64,000 nucleotides of DNA, taken from positions 1,240,001 to 1,304,000 of the forward strand of contig NZ_JBEPJZ010000001.1 of assembly GCF_040496035.1 (NCBI RefSeq), in the 5' to 3' direction. The notes beneath the pieces were generated by a model. It was given only the letters and a program-made list of their open reading frames with translations, ran no database searches and was not told the DNA's origin. A program made the translations under genes and the position numbers. This stretch comes from Agromyces sp. SYSU T00194 (GTDB lineage: Bacteria > Actinomycetota > Actinomycetes > Actinomycetales > Microbacteriaceae). This document shows, one piece after another, positions 8,520 to 17,765 of this stretch; position 1 is the first letter of the stretch, and each line of letters starts with the position of its first letter.

Positions 8520-10529
8520 ATGACCCAGGCCCCCATCGCAGACGACACCCCCGACGCGATCCTCGGCTCCGGCATCATCCTCGACGAACTCGACGATGCC
8601 GTGCGCCCGCAGGACGACCTGTTCGCACACGTGAACGGCAAGTGGATCGCGCGCACCGAGATCCCCGGCGACAAGGCGCGCTACGGCTCGTTCCACGTCC
8701 TCAACGACGAGGCGGAGCAGGCCGTGCGCGCGATCATCGAGGAGGCGCAGGGCGCCGAGCCCGGCACCGAGGAGCGCAAGATCGGCGACCTCTACGCGAG
8801 CTTCATGGACGAGGCGCGCGTCGAGCAGCTCGGCGCGGCCCCGATCGCGGGGCTCCTGGAGGAGGCGGCAGCGGTCGCATCCGTCGCCGACCTGCTCACG
8901 ACCATCGGCAGCCTCGAGCGCCGCGGCATGGGCGGGTTCTACCAGCTGTTCGTGGACAACGATCCGGGCAACCCCGAGCGCTACCTCGTGCTCGTCGAGC
9001 AGGGCGGCATCGGCCTGCCCGACGAGAGCTACTACCGCGAGGAGCGCTTCGCGGGCGTGCGCGACGCGTACCGGGCCCACCTCGAGCGCATGTTCGCCCT
9101 CGCCGGGCTCGACGACGCTGCCGGCCGCGCGACCCGCGTGTTCGAACTCGAGACCGCGATCGCCGCCGCGCACTGGGACAACGTCGCCACGCGCGACAGC
9201 CAGAAGACCTACAACCTGCGCACCTGGGCCGACGTCGCCGGCGTGTTCGCGGCTGCGGTGGCAGATGCTCCGCTGGAGCTGTGGCGCGACGGCATGGGCG
9301 TTCCCGAGGGAGCGTTCGACGAGCTCGTGCTGCGCCAGCCCTCGTTCACCGAGGGCCTGGTGACGCTGCTCACCGCCGACCGCCTGCCCGCATGGCGCGA
9401 CTGGCTGGCCTGGCAGGTCATCCGTGCGAACGCCGCCTACCTGTCGGACGCGTTCGTCGAGGCGAACTTCGACTTCTACGGCCGCACGCTCACCGGCACC
9501 CCGCAGATGCGCGAGCGCTGGAAGCGCGGTGTCTCGCTGGTCGAGCGGGTCATGGGCGAGGCGGTCGGCCGCATCTACGTGGAGCGGCACTTCCCGCCCG
9601 CGGCGAAGGTCGCGATGGACGCCCTCGTCGCGAACCTCGTCGAGGCGTACCGGCAGTCGATCGGCGGGCTCGAGTGGATGGGCGAGGAGACCCGCGCCCG
9701 GGCCATCGAGAAGCTCGAGAAGTTCACGCCGAAGATCGGCTACCCGGTGAAGTGGCGCGATTACTCCAGCCTCGAGATCTCCGCCGACGACCTCGCCGGC
9801 AACGTGGCGGCCGGCACGGAGTTCGAGTTCCAGCGCGAGCTCGGCAAGATCGGGTCGCCCATCGACCGCGACGAGTGGTTCATGACGCCGCAGACGATCA
9901 ACGCCTACTACAACCCGGGCATGAACGAGATCGTGTTCCCGGCCGCCATCCTGCAGTTCCCGTTCTTCGACGAGACCCGCGACCCGGCCGCGAACTACGG
10001 GGCGATCGGCGCCGTGATCGGGCACGAGATCGGCCACGGGTTCGACGACCAGGGCTCGCGCTACGACGGCGACGGCCGCCTCACCGACTGGTGGACCGAG
10101 GCCGACCGCGCCGCGTTCGAGGAGCGCACCTCGGCGCTCATCGCCCAGTACGAGGCGCTCGTGCCCGCGCAGCTCACCGGCGGGGAGCACCACGTCAACG
10201 GCGCGCTCACCATCGGCGAGAACATCGGCGACCTCGGTGGTCTCGCGATCGCCTGGAAGGCCTACGTGCTCTCGCTCGAAGGTGCCGAGCCGCCCGTCAT
10301 CGACGGCCTCACGGGCGCGGAGCGGTTCTTCCTCTCGTGGGCGCAGGCCTGGCAGCAGAAGGGCCGCGACGAGGAGGTCATCCGCCTGCTGGCGATCGAC
10401 CCCCACTCGCCGAACGAGTTCCGCTGCAACCAGATCGTCCGCAACATCGACGAGTACTACGCGACGTTCGGGGTCACCTCCGACGACGCCGCGTGGCTCG
10501 ACCCCGCGGAGCGCGTCGCCATCTGGTGA
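8520..10529 (+). CDS. M13 family zinc metallopeptidase (neprilysin/PepO-like)
   Basis: Zinc endopeptidase of 669 residues. The active-site HEIGH sits at about residue 502 within IGHEIGHGFDDQGSRYD, and the third zinc ligand is in ENIGDLGG near residue 563. The NAYYNPGMNEIVFPA segment just before the active site and the C-terminal NEFRCNQIVRNIDEYYATFGV are family signatures. The N-terminal half is the helical M13_N domain that encloses the cavity and restricts entry to oligopeptides. No signal peptide or membrane anchor is seen, so like PepO of lactic acid bacteria it should be cytosolic and cleave peptides. It is monocistronic with its own leaderless promoter. Confidence 0.93.
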   Translation: MTQAPIADDTPDAILGSGIILDELDDAVRPQDDLFAHVNGKWIARTEIPGDKARYGSFHVLNDEAEQAVRAIIEEAQGAEPGTEERKIGDLYASFMDEARVEQLGAAPIAGLLEEAAAVASVADLLTTIGSLERRGMGGFYQLFVDNDPGNPERYLVLVEQGGIGLPDESYYREERFAGVRDAYRAHLERMFALAGLDDAAGRATRVFELETAIAAAHWDNVATRDSQKTYNLRTWADVAGVFAAAVADAPLELWRDGMGVPEGAFDELVLRQPSFTEGLVTLLTADRLPAWRDWLAWQVIRANAAYLSDAFVEANFDFYGRTLTGTPQMRERWKRGVSLVERVMGEAVGRIYVERHFPPAAKVAMDALVANLVEAYRQSIGGLEWMGEETRARAIEKLEKFTPKIGYPVKWRDYSSLEISADDLAGNVAAGTEFEFQRELGKIGSPIDRDEWFMTPQTINAYYNPGMNEIVFPAAILQFPFFDETRDPAANYGAIGAVIGHEIGHGFDDQGSRYDGDGRLTDWWTEADRAAFEERTSALIAQYEALVPAQLTGGEHHVNGALTIGENIGDLGGLAIAWKAYVLSLEGAEPPVIDGLTGAERFFLSWAQAWQQKGRDEEVIRLLAIDPHSPNEFRCNQIVRNIDEYYATFGVTSDDAAWLDPAERVAIW

Positions 10530-10620
10530 CCCGCCCCGACGTCCACCCGACCGAACCAGATCGTGCGCGCCGCTGACGCGGTGGGGGAGCGCCGAGACAC
10601 CGAGAGAGCAGCAAGCACCC

Positions 10621-11526
10621 GTGGTCACCTCGCAGGAGTCGGAGCGCCGTTCGCGGCGCGCCGAACGCCGGCAGGGGCGTCGACGCGCCGGTGAGCCGAA
10701 CGACAACTTCACCCGCGGGTTCGCGGCGCTCGGCGAGCTCTCGCTCGCGGGCGTGCAGGTGTCGGCGCGCGCGACCGACCTCGCCTCGGGCCGAGTGCTG
10801 TTCTCGGTCGACGACGACGTGATCATGCCGACCGCGTCGATCGGCAAGGTGCTGCTGCTGGTCGAGGTCGCGTCGCAGCTGGCCGGCCCGGGCATGGACG
10901 GCTTCCGCATCCTCGACCGCGAGCCGCTCGACGCGGTCGCCGACTCGGGCATCTGGCAGCACCTGCAGGCGCCGGCGCTGCCGGTGGCCGACCTCGCCGC
11001 GCTGGTCGGCGCCTCCAGCGACAACCTCGCGACGAACGTGCTGCTGCGCGAGATCGGCCTCGAGGCGGTGCGCGCCCGCACCGAGGCGCTCGGCCTCACC
11101 CGCACCGCGCTGCTCGACCTGGTGCGCGACCACCGCGGGCCCGACGACGCGCCGCAGCTGTCGATCGGCTCGGCGAAGGAGCTGACCTGGCTGTTCGCGG
11201 CGCTCGCGCGCGGCGAGATCGTGACCCCCGAGGTGTCGCGCCGGGTCGTCGGCTGGCTGTCGCTGAACGCCGACCTCTCGCTCGTCGCCTCGGCGTACGG
11301 GCTCGACCCGCTCGCGCACCGCGAGCCCGACCACGGCATCCTGCTGATGAACAAGACCGGCACCGACCGGGGCGTGCGCTCCGAGGTCGGGGTGCTGCGC
11401 GGCCCGCGCGCGGGCGTCGCCTACGCGGTCTCGATGTACTTCGCCGACACCGGGCTGCCGGCCCGTCTCTCGGTGCTCGACGGCATGCGCGCGATGGGCG
11501 TCGACCTGCTCGAGTACGTGCACTGA
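10621..11526 (+). CDS. Class A beta-lactamase-like serine hydrolase
   Basis: A 301-residue protein of the serine beta-lactamase fold. The nucleophile motif SIGK is at about residue 74, the SDN loop at about residue 134, and the KTGT triad at about residue 244. The usual ExxLN motif with the deacylating glutamate is not evident in the omega-loop region (GPDDAPQLSIGSAKE). The N-terminus is very basic (ESERRSRRAERRQGRRR) and has no signal peptide or lipobox. A cytosolic esterase or peptidase-like role is therefore more likely than antibiotic resistance. GTG 10621 gives the most compact protein and follows GAGAG at 10603. Its stop faces a palindromic element. Confidence 0.75.
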   Translation: MVTSQESERRSRRAERRQGRRRAGEPNDNFTRGFAALGELSLAGVQVSARATDLASGRVLFSVDDDVIMPTASIGKVLLLVEVASQLAGPGMDGFRILDREPLDAVADSGIWQHLQAPALPVADLAALVGASSDNLATNVLLREIGLEAVRARTEALGLTRTALLDLVRDHRGPDDAPQLSIGSAKELTWLFAALARGEIVTPEVSRRVVGWLSLNADLSLVASAYGLDPLAHREPDHGILLMNKTGTDRGVRSEVGVLRGPRAGVAYAVSMYFADTGLPARLSVLDGMRAMGVDLLEYVH

Positions 11527-11556
11527 CGCCCCACCGGCCCAGCGCGTCGCGCGGGT

Positions 11557-11695
11557 CGTGGTGGTCGCTTTTCAGGAGGCGGATGCAACGGTGTTGCGTG
11601 GCCCGCAGCATCCTGCCGCCCTCGCCCCGGTGACGCCGGATCGTTGCGGATCTCCGACGGGTGTGCCGACCGGCTCCTGAGAAGCGACCACCACG
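11557..11695. repeat. Palindromic intergenic element, copy A (CGCTTTTCAGGA family)
   Basis: A 139-bp element with 22-bp terminal inverted repeats at 11557-11578 and 11674-11695 (21 of 22 match). The left arm contains CGCTTTTCAGGAG and the right arm its complement with one change. It sits between two convergent genes and includes no reading frame of note. Related ends occur at 46533-46664 and 48979-49112. It could be a MITE remnant or a bidirectional terminator-type repeat. Confidence 0.75.
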
Positions 11696-11730
11696 ACCGC
11701 GACCACCACGCGGGTGCCGGGGGTGAGGGG

Positions 11731-12534
11731 TCAGGCGGATGCCGCGAGCCGGCCGATCGCGTCGCGCACGGCGCCGACCGTGGCGGGGTGGCGCATGACC
11801 AGGAAGTGGCCGACGACCGGGACCTCGACGTTGTGCGCGCCGGCGAGCACGCTGCCGTTGGGCACGTGCGGGTCCCAGACCGGGTGCACCGACGCGATGC
11901 GGGCGTTGGCGGATGCCGCGGAGCGGAGCGCCGCGATGATCGGGTCGTCGGGCCGCAGCGCCCGGATGCTCGGGTCCTGCTGCAGCAGCCACGCCCGGGT
12001 CGACCCGCCGAACGGGGTCGCGATGCCCACGACGCCGATGATGCCGAGCGGGCCGCGCGGGGCATGCGTCTCGCCGGAGGCATCCGTCGCCGCCGTGCCC
12101 GTGGTCGCCGCGCTCGTCGGCGCCGTGCCCGCCGCCGCGAGGTCGGCCACGAGCAGGTGCTTGCCGATCAGCCCGCCCTTGCTGTGCCCGACGATCACGC
12201 GCCCGGCCGCGGGCGCGCGTCGGCGCGCGAGCGCACGCCCGAGCGACGCCGATGTCTCGGCGATGTCGGCGCGGTTCGCGCCGAGTCCGTGCACCGCGAG
12301 CACGCGGTACCCCGCACGGTTGAGCGCGTCGCCCATCGGGCGGATGAACGACCAGTGCTCGTAGATGCCGGGCAGCAGCACGACCTCCGGCAGCGTGGCG
12401 TCGCCCCGCAGCCACCGGCGCGGCGCACGCGGGCCGTCCCACAGCAGTGCGGCCTGCCGCCAGCCCGCGTAGAGGTAGTCGAGCCACCACCACCAGGCCT
12501 TGGCGACGGGTCCGAGTCGGCGCGACGCGGCCAT
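11731..12534 (-). CDS. Alpha/beta hydrolase (lipase-like)
   Basis: A 267-residue alpha/beta-hydrolase. The nucleophile elbow is GHSKGG near residue 122, where the serine is the expected catalytic residue; LPGIYEHWSF near residue 55 supplies the oxyanion strand, and a conserved GHF near residue 245 holds the likely catalytic histidine. The N-terminal aromatic stretch AWWWWLDYLYAGWRQA could associate with the membrane. The ATG at 12534 overlaps the stop of the upstream membrane protein gene by one base, so the two are coupled. Substrate unknown; lipase or esterase activity on lipids is a reasonable guess given the nearby phospholipid-modifying gene. Confidence 0.75.
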   Translation of the reverse strand: MAASRRLGPVAKAWWWWLDYLYAGWRQAALLWDGPRAPRRWLRGDATLPEVVLLPGIYEHWSFIRPMGDALNRAGYRVLAVHGLGANRADIAETSASLGRALARRRAPAAGRVIVGHSKGGLIGKHLLVADLAAAGTAPTSAATTGTAATDASGETHAPRGPLGIIGVVGIATPFGGSTRAWLLQQDPSIRALRPDDPIIAALRSAASANARIASVHPVWDPHVPNGSVLAGAHNVEVPVVGHFLVMRHPATVGAVRDAIGRLAASA

Positions 12535-13085
12535 CAGCCCCGGCTCCAGACGGCGACGGCGATGAAGGCGAACGGCGCGACCCAGTTCGTGACGCGGATC
12601 ACCGTCTCGCAGATCACGAGCACCCGGCCGGTCGTGCCCGCGCGCCGCTCGGCGGCGTCGCGCACGGCCCAGGTCCAGCGGATCGCGCGGTATGCGCTCG
12701 TCACGTGCAGCACGTCCCGCAGTCGCCGCCAGCGCGACTCGGCGGAGGTGCCCGGCGTCCAGGCGCGCCCGCTGAGCGGCAGTGCGACGACCAGCGCCGC
12801 CCAGCCGACGAGGAAGCGGATCGCGATGGCCGCGACGATACCGACGAGCGGCGTGAGCGCCGCGCGCAGGAACTCGCCGGGGCTCGTCAGCCGCACGAGG
12901 GCCTCCTCGGTGAGGCTGCCGCTGACGAAGGCCAGTGCCGCCCCGGCGAACAGCAGCGTGACGAAGCTCGCGCGCAGGCAGCGCAGCACGAGCAGCGTGA
13001 TCGCGTCGACGCGGCCGGGGCGCAGGAACCGGTCCGGATGCAGCGCGCCCCACGGGCGCGTGTCGTCCGCATCGGTTCCCGTCAC
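12534..13085 (-). CDS. Uncharacterised membrane protein
   Basis: A 183-residue protein I do not recognise. Hydrophobic segments at about residues 37-56 and 72-105 and a C-terminal one at 163-180 predict three or four membrane helices with a basic loop between (SGRAWTPGTSAESRWRRLRD). There is no signal peptide or enzymatic motif. The start follows GGGAGG on the minus strand. The gene ends in an ATGA overlap with the alpha/beta hydrolase, so both are made from one mRNA, and the LPG-synthase-like and Nudix genes lie upstream on the same strand across a 132-bp gap with a possible -10 (TAGCCT, 13121-13126). Confidence 0.6.
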   Translation of the reverse strand: MTGTDADDTRPWGALHPDRFLRPGRVDAITLLVLRCLRASFVTLLFAGAALAFVSGSLTEEALVRLTSPGEFLRAALTPLVGIVAAIAIRFLVGWAALVVALPLSGRAWTPGTSAESRWRRLRDVLHVTSAYRAIRWTWAVRDAAERRAGTTGRVLVICETVIRVTNWVAPFAFIAVAVWSRG

Positions 13086-13217
13086 GCGCCGCCTCCCGTC
13101 CCCGCTCGCCGGTTCCGCACAGGCTACCGGAGGCCGCCCCGCGAGCCGGGCGATCGCGAGTCGCGGGCGGGCAGCGAGCGGATGCCCCGGGCCGTCGCCG
13201 CGCGGCGGGCGCGCGCC

Positions 13218-13622
13218 TCAGTCGATCAGCCCGAGCGCGCCGAGCCGCCGCAGCACCTCCGCGCCCGCGGGCGGGCACCGCCCCACGTCGCCGGAGACGG
13301 CCCAGTGCACCGCGTCGATCTCGGCCGCGGGCTCGGGGGAGGCATCCGTCACCGCCCGGAACACCCGCATGCGCACCAGCCGCCCGTCGGGCTCGCCGTG
13401 CGCCTGCGTGGCGACCTCGAACAACTCCTGCAGCGCGCCCGGGTCGAGGTGCAGCGACACCTCCTCGCGCGCCTCCCGCGCGGCGGCCTCCGCCCCCGAC
13501 TCGCCGGGGTCGAGCTTGCCGCCCGGCATGAACCACACGTCGCGCCCCCGCGCCGTGACCATGAGCACGCGGCGCTCGCGCACCAGGGCGATCGCGGCGA
13601 CCGCGATGTCGTCGAGGGTCAT
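13218..13622 (-). CDS. NUDIX hydrolase
   Basis: A 134-residue Nudix phosphohydrolase. The Nudix box is intact at about residues 34-56: GGKLDPGE, then REAREEV, matching GX5EX7REUXEEXGU except that serine replaces the last glycine. Such enzymes cleave nucleoside diphosphates linked to another group; size and lack of extra domains suggest an MutT-like or (deoxy)NTP-clearing role, not certain. The ATG at 13622 overlaps the stop of the upstream LPG-synthase-like gene (ATGA), so translation is coupled. Confidence 0.88.
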   Translation of the reverse strand: MTLDDIAVAAIALVRERRVLMVTARGRDVWFMPGGKLDPGESGAEAAAREAREEVSLHLDPGALQELFEVATQAHGEPDGRLVRMRVFRAVTDASPEPAAEIDAVHWAVSGDVGRCPPAGAEVLRRLGALGLID

Positions 13623-16198
13623 CGCACGACGGTCCGGGTGAGCGCGACCGCCTGCTTCGGCGTGACCCGCGGCAGGTACGCGCGCGAGAGCGCGATGCCG
13701 ATGGCGGGCAGCGCCGAGGTGTCGGCGTACGACATCCAGAGCGTCTCGTAGCGCGGGTTGAACTTCGCCTTGAACCGGAACAGCGACGCGAACCCGTAGG
13801 CGGGCTCGAGGGTGCGGGCGAGGAACGCGAGCACCTGGTCGACGCCCGTCGGCTCGGGCGGCTCCTCGCCGTCGGCGAGCGGCTTCGACACGAGCGGTGC
13901 GCCCGACAGGCTCAGCACCGTGAGGCCCTCCTCCTTCATGTGGAGGGCCGCCGACGCGATGAGGTACTCCATGACCCCGGGCATCGACTCGTCCGCGCGG
14001 CGCATGAAGTCGATGGTCCAGCCGACGAGCCGGCCGTCGTGGTGCACGGGCAGCCAGCTGGTCACGCCGTGCACGTGCTCCTCGGCGTCGACGGCGAGCA
14101 TCAGCCGCACGCTCGGGTCGCGCAGCTCGTCCATGCCGCCCAGCGTGAAGCCCATCTCGGGCAGCGCCTTCTCGGAGACCCACGCCTCGGAGATCGCGGC
14201 GACGCGTGCCTGCACCGGCAGCGGCAGGTCGCGCCACGAGCTCCACACGGTGGTGAGCCCCTCGCGGATGCCGCGGTTCAGCGGCTGGCGCACCTTCTGC
14301 CAGTCCTTGCCGCGGAACGCCACGATGGTCGGGTCGATGACGGTCTCCTCGCCGACCGAGACCGAGTGCCAGCCGAGGCGGTCGAGCGCGTCGCGCGTCT
14401 CACCGTGCGCGGCGTAGAAGACGGGCGTGAAGCCCTCCTCGTCGCAGTGCGCGATGAAGCCCGCGACGGTCTCGTCGAGCCGCTCGGTCGCGCAGGCCGG
14501 GTCGGAGATCGCGAGGGCCACGCCGTTCTCGAGGCGGTAGGCGACGCCCGCGTCGAGGTCGTCGGCGAACCAGTACGAGGTGCCGCGCCAGGTGCCGAGG
14601 TAGCCGAGCGTGCCGCCGCCGTGCCGCTCGAGGAGCGTGTGCATGAGGCGTGCGGCGCTGAGCGAGGTGCGCGACTCCGAGCGGCGGAGCAGCGCGACGG
14701 ATGCCGCGGCGAACACCGCCCAGAACACGGGCCCGACCCACTGGTGGAGGAAGAAGGCGAGGTCGCCCGCGGGCACCTGCAGCGGATCGATCGTCGCGAC
14801 GACGTGCGGCGGGAGGAAGCGCTTGACCGTGTCGACGGCGAGGTCGCCCACGGATGCATCCGGCACGAACCCGCTCAGCCCCGTCCAGCCGACCATGAAG
14901 TACAGGGCCGACAGCACGCCCGCGGCGAGGATCACGACGGTCGTGAACTGCACCATCGCACTGCGCGGGCTCGGCAGCGCCACACGCCGCTGCATGGCGA
15001 TCAGCAGCACCGCGATCGCGACCGGCAGCCCGCACGCCGTGACCACCCAGACCAGCAGTTCCCCGATGCCGAGCTCGGCGTCCTGGAACTCGGCCACCGC
15101 CTCCGCGACGTCGAACGCCAGCAGCGCGGACAGGGCGATGCTGACGTTCACGAGGACCGCGAGCCACAGGCCGAACCGACGGCCCTTGAGGATGCCCCAC
15201 GCGGCGATCAGCAGCAGCACCACGGGGACGAACGTCATGAGCAGCGGCCCGAGGCCCTGCGTGCTGGCCAGGATGATGGCCTCGTCGCACGCGGCCGAGG
15301 AGAAGCGGTCGCACCGCGCGACGATGCGGTCGGCGTCGATGCCCGGGTCGAGGTTCGCCGAGAGCAGCGCGAACGGCGTGAACGCCTCGGGGTGCATGAG
15401 CGCGACGACCGGGCCGAGCGCGCTCGCCGCGACGATGGTCGCGAGCAGGCCGCGCACGCCGCGGTACGACGCCCGGCGCGGCCGCAGCGACGACGGGTTG
15501 CCCTGGAACGCGGCGCCGAGCACGAGCCCCGCCAGCGCGGCGAAGAGTCGGTACAGGTGCTGCGGATCGCCCGCGTAGAGCAGGAACACGAGCACCACGG
15601 CGAGCACGGCGACCCGGGTGCGCGTCGCCCACAGGGTCGACATGTAGGCGGATGCCGCCATGAGCGCGCCCAGGATGCCGGGGAGCGGGTCCACGGTGAC
15701 GGTCGTCGCGGAGAGCGCCGCCCACCACTCGCCCGCCCACGCGCCGACCGCCTGCACCGAGATGCCCACCAGGTACCCGAGCGACCCCGTGACGAGCGCC
15801 GCCACCAGCGTGCGGAACGACCCCATCAGGCGCTCGGCGATGCCGAGCAGCACGACCGCGGCGGCGACCGCCACGAGCGATGCGATCGGCCCGGCCGCGA
15901 ACCCGGACGCCGTGAGCACCGTCCACCAGCGACCCTCCTGGATGGTCGGGACGACGCCCGCGCCGAACCGCGCGAGCACGTCGTCGGTGACGGGTGCGAC
16001 CGGCCCGCCGTGCTGGAACGTCGTGACGATGAGCAGGGCGGCGACGATGACGCTGATCGGCGTGCGGAGCAGGAAGCGCACGCCGCGAACGACGCCGTTG
16101 CCGAACCGCGACTCGGTGCGGCGGGAGAGTTCGGCGTCGGTGGCCTCGTCGGGCGGGGGCATCCGATACTTCGTCGCCCTGCCGACCCGATCCGCCAT
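13619..16198 (-). CDS. Phosphatidylglycerol lysyltransferase-like protein (DUF2156) with rhomboid-like membrane domain
   Basis: An 859-residue membrane protein. Residues about 30-240 look like a rhomboid fold (EGRWWTVLTAS, GIAERLMGS, GSLGYLVG), but the position of the catalytic GxSG reads PGILGAL and no catalytic histidine is obvious. Further helices follow to about residue 540. The C-terminal 310 residues are the DUF2156 aminoacyl-PG synthase domain, with the typical RGKDWQKVRQPLNRG near residue 655 and FRFKAKFNPRYETLWMSY near the end. It is expected to transfer an amino acid from aminoacyl-tRNA to phosphatidylglycerol, reducing membrane charge and aiding resistance to cationic peptides. The start has a strong AAGGGGGG ribosome site. 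glyS is divergent and the Nudix gene overlaps. Confidence 0.82.
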   Translation of the reverse strand: MADRVGRATKYRMPPPDEATDAELSRRTESRFGNGVVRGVRFLLRTPISVIVAALLIVTTFQHGGPVAPVTDDVLARFGAGVVPTIQEGRWWTVLTASGFAAGPIASLVAVAAAVVLLGIAERLMGSFRTLVAALVTGSLGYLVGISVQAVGAWAGEWWAALSATTVTVDPLPGILGALMAASAYMSTLWATRTRVAVLAVVLVFLLYAGDPQHLYRLFAALAGLVLGAAFQGNPSSLRPRRASYRGVRGLLATIVAASALGPVVALMHPEAFTPFALLSANLDPGIDADRIVARCDRFSSAACDEAIILASTQGLGPLLMTFVPVVLLLIAAWGILKGRRFGLWLAVLVNVSIALSALLAFDVAEAVAEFQDAELGIGELLVWVVTACGLPVAIAVLLIAMQRRVALPSPRSAMVQFTTVVILAAGVLSALYFMVGWTGLSGFVPDASVGDLAVDTVKRFLPPHVVATIDPLQVPAGDLAFFLHQWVGPVFWAVFAAASVALLRRSESRTSLSAARLMHTLLERHGGGTLGYLGTWRGTSYWFADDLDAGVAYRLENGVALAISDPACATERLDETVAGFIAHCDEEGFTPVFYAAHGETRDALDRLGWHSVSVGEETVIDPTIVAFRGKDWQKVRQPLNRGIREGLTTVWSSWRDLPLPVQARVAAISEAWVSEKALPEMGFTLGGMDELRDPSVRLMLAVDAEEHVHGVTSWLPVHHDGRLVGWTIDFMRRADESMPGVMEYLIASAALHMKEEGLTVLSLSGAPLVSKPLADGEEPPEPTGVDQVLAFLARTLEPAYGFASLFRFKAKFNPRYETLWMSYADTSALPAIGIALSRAYLPRVTPKQAVALTRTVVR

Positions 16199-16257
16199 CG
16201 CGGCCCCCCTTCGTGCCTGCCTCCACCGTAGGGGCAGGATGCCACGCCCGCCGCCCG

Positions 16258-16263
16258 TAGGAT
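16258..16263 (+). promoter_or_regulatory. Probable -10 box of glyS
   Basis: TAGGAT lies 63 bp before the glyS start, in the 128-bp region divergent from the LPG-synthase-like gene. No convincing -35 is visible. Confidence 0.35.
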
Positions 16264-16326
16264 AGGGAGTCGTACGTTTCCGGGCGCATCCGCCCGACCC
16301 TCTCCCGAAGGACCATTGGAGCCACC

Positions 16327-17712
16327 GTGGCCGCACCCAGCCGACTCGATTCCGTCATCACCCTCGCCCAGCACCGGGGCTTCGTCTTCCAGGCGGGCGA
16401 GATCTACGGCGGATCCCGATCGGCGTGGGACTACGGTCCCCTCGGCGTGGAGCTGAAGGAGAACATCAAGCGCCAGTGGTGGAAGACCATGGTGCAGGGC
16501 CGCGACGACGTCGTCGGCCTGGACTCGTCGGTGATCCTGCCGAAGCAGGTGTGGGAGGCATCCGGCCACGTCGAGGTGTTCTCCGACCCGCTCGTCGAGT
16601 GCCAGCAGTGCCACAAGCGCTACCGCGAGGACCACCTCATCGAGGAGTTCGAGGCCAAGAAGGGCCGTGCACCCGTCGGCGGCCTCGACGAGGTCGTCTG
16701 CGCCAACTGCGGCACCCGAGGCCGCTGGACCGAGCCGCGCGCGTTCTCCGGCCTGCTGAAGACCTTCCTCGGCCCGGTCGACGACGAGGCCGGCCTGCAC
16801 TACCTGCGCCCCGAGACCGCGCAGGGCATCTTCGTGAACTTCGCCAACGTGCTGCAGGCGGCGCGCATGAAGCCGCCGTTCGGCATCGGCCAGATCGGCA
16901 AGTCGTTCCGCAACGAGATCACGCCCGGCAACTTCATCTTCCGCACCCGCGAGTTCGAGCAGATGGAGATGGAGTTCTTCGTCGAGCCCGGCACCGACGA
17001 CGAGTGGTTCGAGTACTGGCTCGACACCCGCTGGAACTGGTACACCGACCTCGGCATCGACCCCGAGAACCTGCGCCGCTACGAGCACGCGCAGGAGAAG
17101 CTGTCGCACTACTCCAAGCGCACCGTCGACATCGAGTACCGCTTCGGCTTCGCCGGCGGCGACTGGGGCGAGCTCGAGGGTGTGGCCAACCGCACCGACT
17201 TCGACCTCGGCACGCACACCAAGCACTCGGGCAAGGACCTGTCGTACTTCGACCAGTCGAAGAACGAGCGGTGGACCCCGTACGTCATCGAGCCCGCGGC
17301 GGGCCTGACCCGCTCGCTCATGGCGTTCCTGGTGGACGCGTACCACCAGGAGGAGGTGCAGAACGCCAAGGGCGGCACCGACACCCGCACCGTGCTGAAG
17401 CTCGACCCGCGCCTCGCGCCGGTCAAGGCCGCCGTGCTGCCGCTGTCGCGCAACGAGAAGCTCTCGCCGATCGCCCGCGAGGTCGCCTCCTCGCTGCGCG
17501 AGCAGTGGAACGTCGACTTCGACGACGCCGGCGCGATCGGCCGCCGCTACCGCCGCCAGGACGAGATCGGCACGCCGTTCTGCATCACGGTCGACTTCGA
17601 CTCGCTCGACGACAACGCCGTGACCGTGCGCGACCGCGACACCATGGGCCAGGAGCGCGTCTCGCTCGACCGCCTGTTCGGGTACCTGGCGGAGCGGCTC
17701 AAGGGGGCCTGA
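16327..17712 (+). CDS. glyS: Glycine--tRNA ligase
   Basis: Class II aminoacyl-tRNA synthetase that charges tRNA-Gly; 461 residues, the single-chain homodimeric bacterial/eukaryotic type. Class II motif 1 begins around residue 30 ([18 protein letters not shown]), motif 2 is [25 protein letters not shown] near residue 195, and motif 3 is GLTRSLMAF near residue 328. The anticodon-binding domain occupies the last 110 residues. The start is GTG at 16327. A partial second copy of its last 111 bp lies at 20876-20986, and accessory genes begin right after its stop. An imperfect hairpin just downstream may terminate it. Confidence 0.97.
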   Translation: MAAPSRLDSVITLAQHRGFVFQAGEIYGGSRSAWDYGPLGVELKENIKRQWWKTMVQGRDDVVGLDSSVILPKQVWEASGHVEVFSDPLVECQQCHKRYREDHLIEEFEAKKGRAPVGGLDEVVCANCGTRGRWTEPRAFSGLLKTFLGPVDDEAGLHYLRPETAQGIFVNFANVLQAARMKPPFGIGQIGKSFRNEITPGNFIFRTREFEQMEMEFFVEPGTDDEWFEYWLDTRWNWYTDLGIDPENLRRYEHAQEKLSHYSKRTVDIEYRFGFAGGDWGELEGVANRTDFDLGTHTKHSGKDLSYFDQSKNERWTPYVIEPAAGLTRSLMAFLVDAYHQEEVQNAKGGTDTRTVLKLDPRLAPVKAAVLPLSRNEKLSPIAREVASSLREQWNVDFDDAGAIGRRYRRQDEIGTPFCITVDFDSLDDNAVTVRDRDTMGQERVSLDRLFGYLAERLKGA

Positions 17713-17716
17713 GGCC

Positions 17717-17742
17717 GGTCGGAAGGTTCATGACCTCCGACC
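17717..17742 (+). terminator. Imperfect hairpin after glyS
   Basis: GGTCGGAAGGT at 17717 pairs with ACCTCCGACC ending at 17742, with one bulged base and a very short loop, five bases after the glyS stop. There is no T-run, as is usual in high-GC actinobacteria. This hairpin is absent after the duplicated glyS fragment. Confidence 0.45.
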
Positions 17743-17765
17743 CCGCCGCACCTTGCGGAGCGCGC

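Noticed and set aside
5898..11363. Very long open frame on the minus strand spanning the genes between 6 and 11 kb
   Set aside because: It is the antisense shadow of the Ktr/Trk, M13 peptidase and beta-lactamase-like genes in GC-rich DNA; its translation is Arg/Ala/His-rich without any family signature.
10621..11526. Antibiotic resistance beta-lactamase
   Set aside because: No signal peptide and no ExxLN motif; the fold is present but resistance is unsupported.
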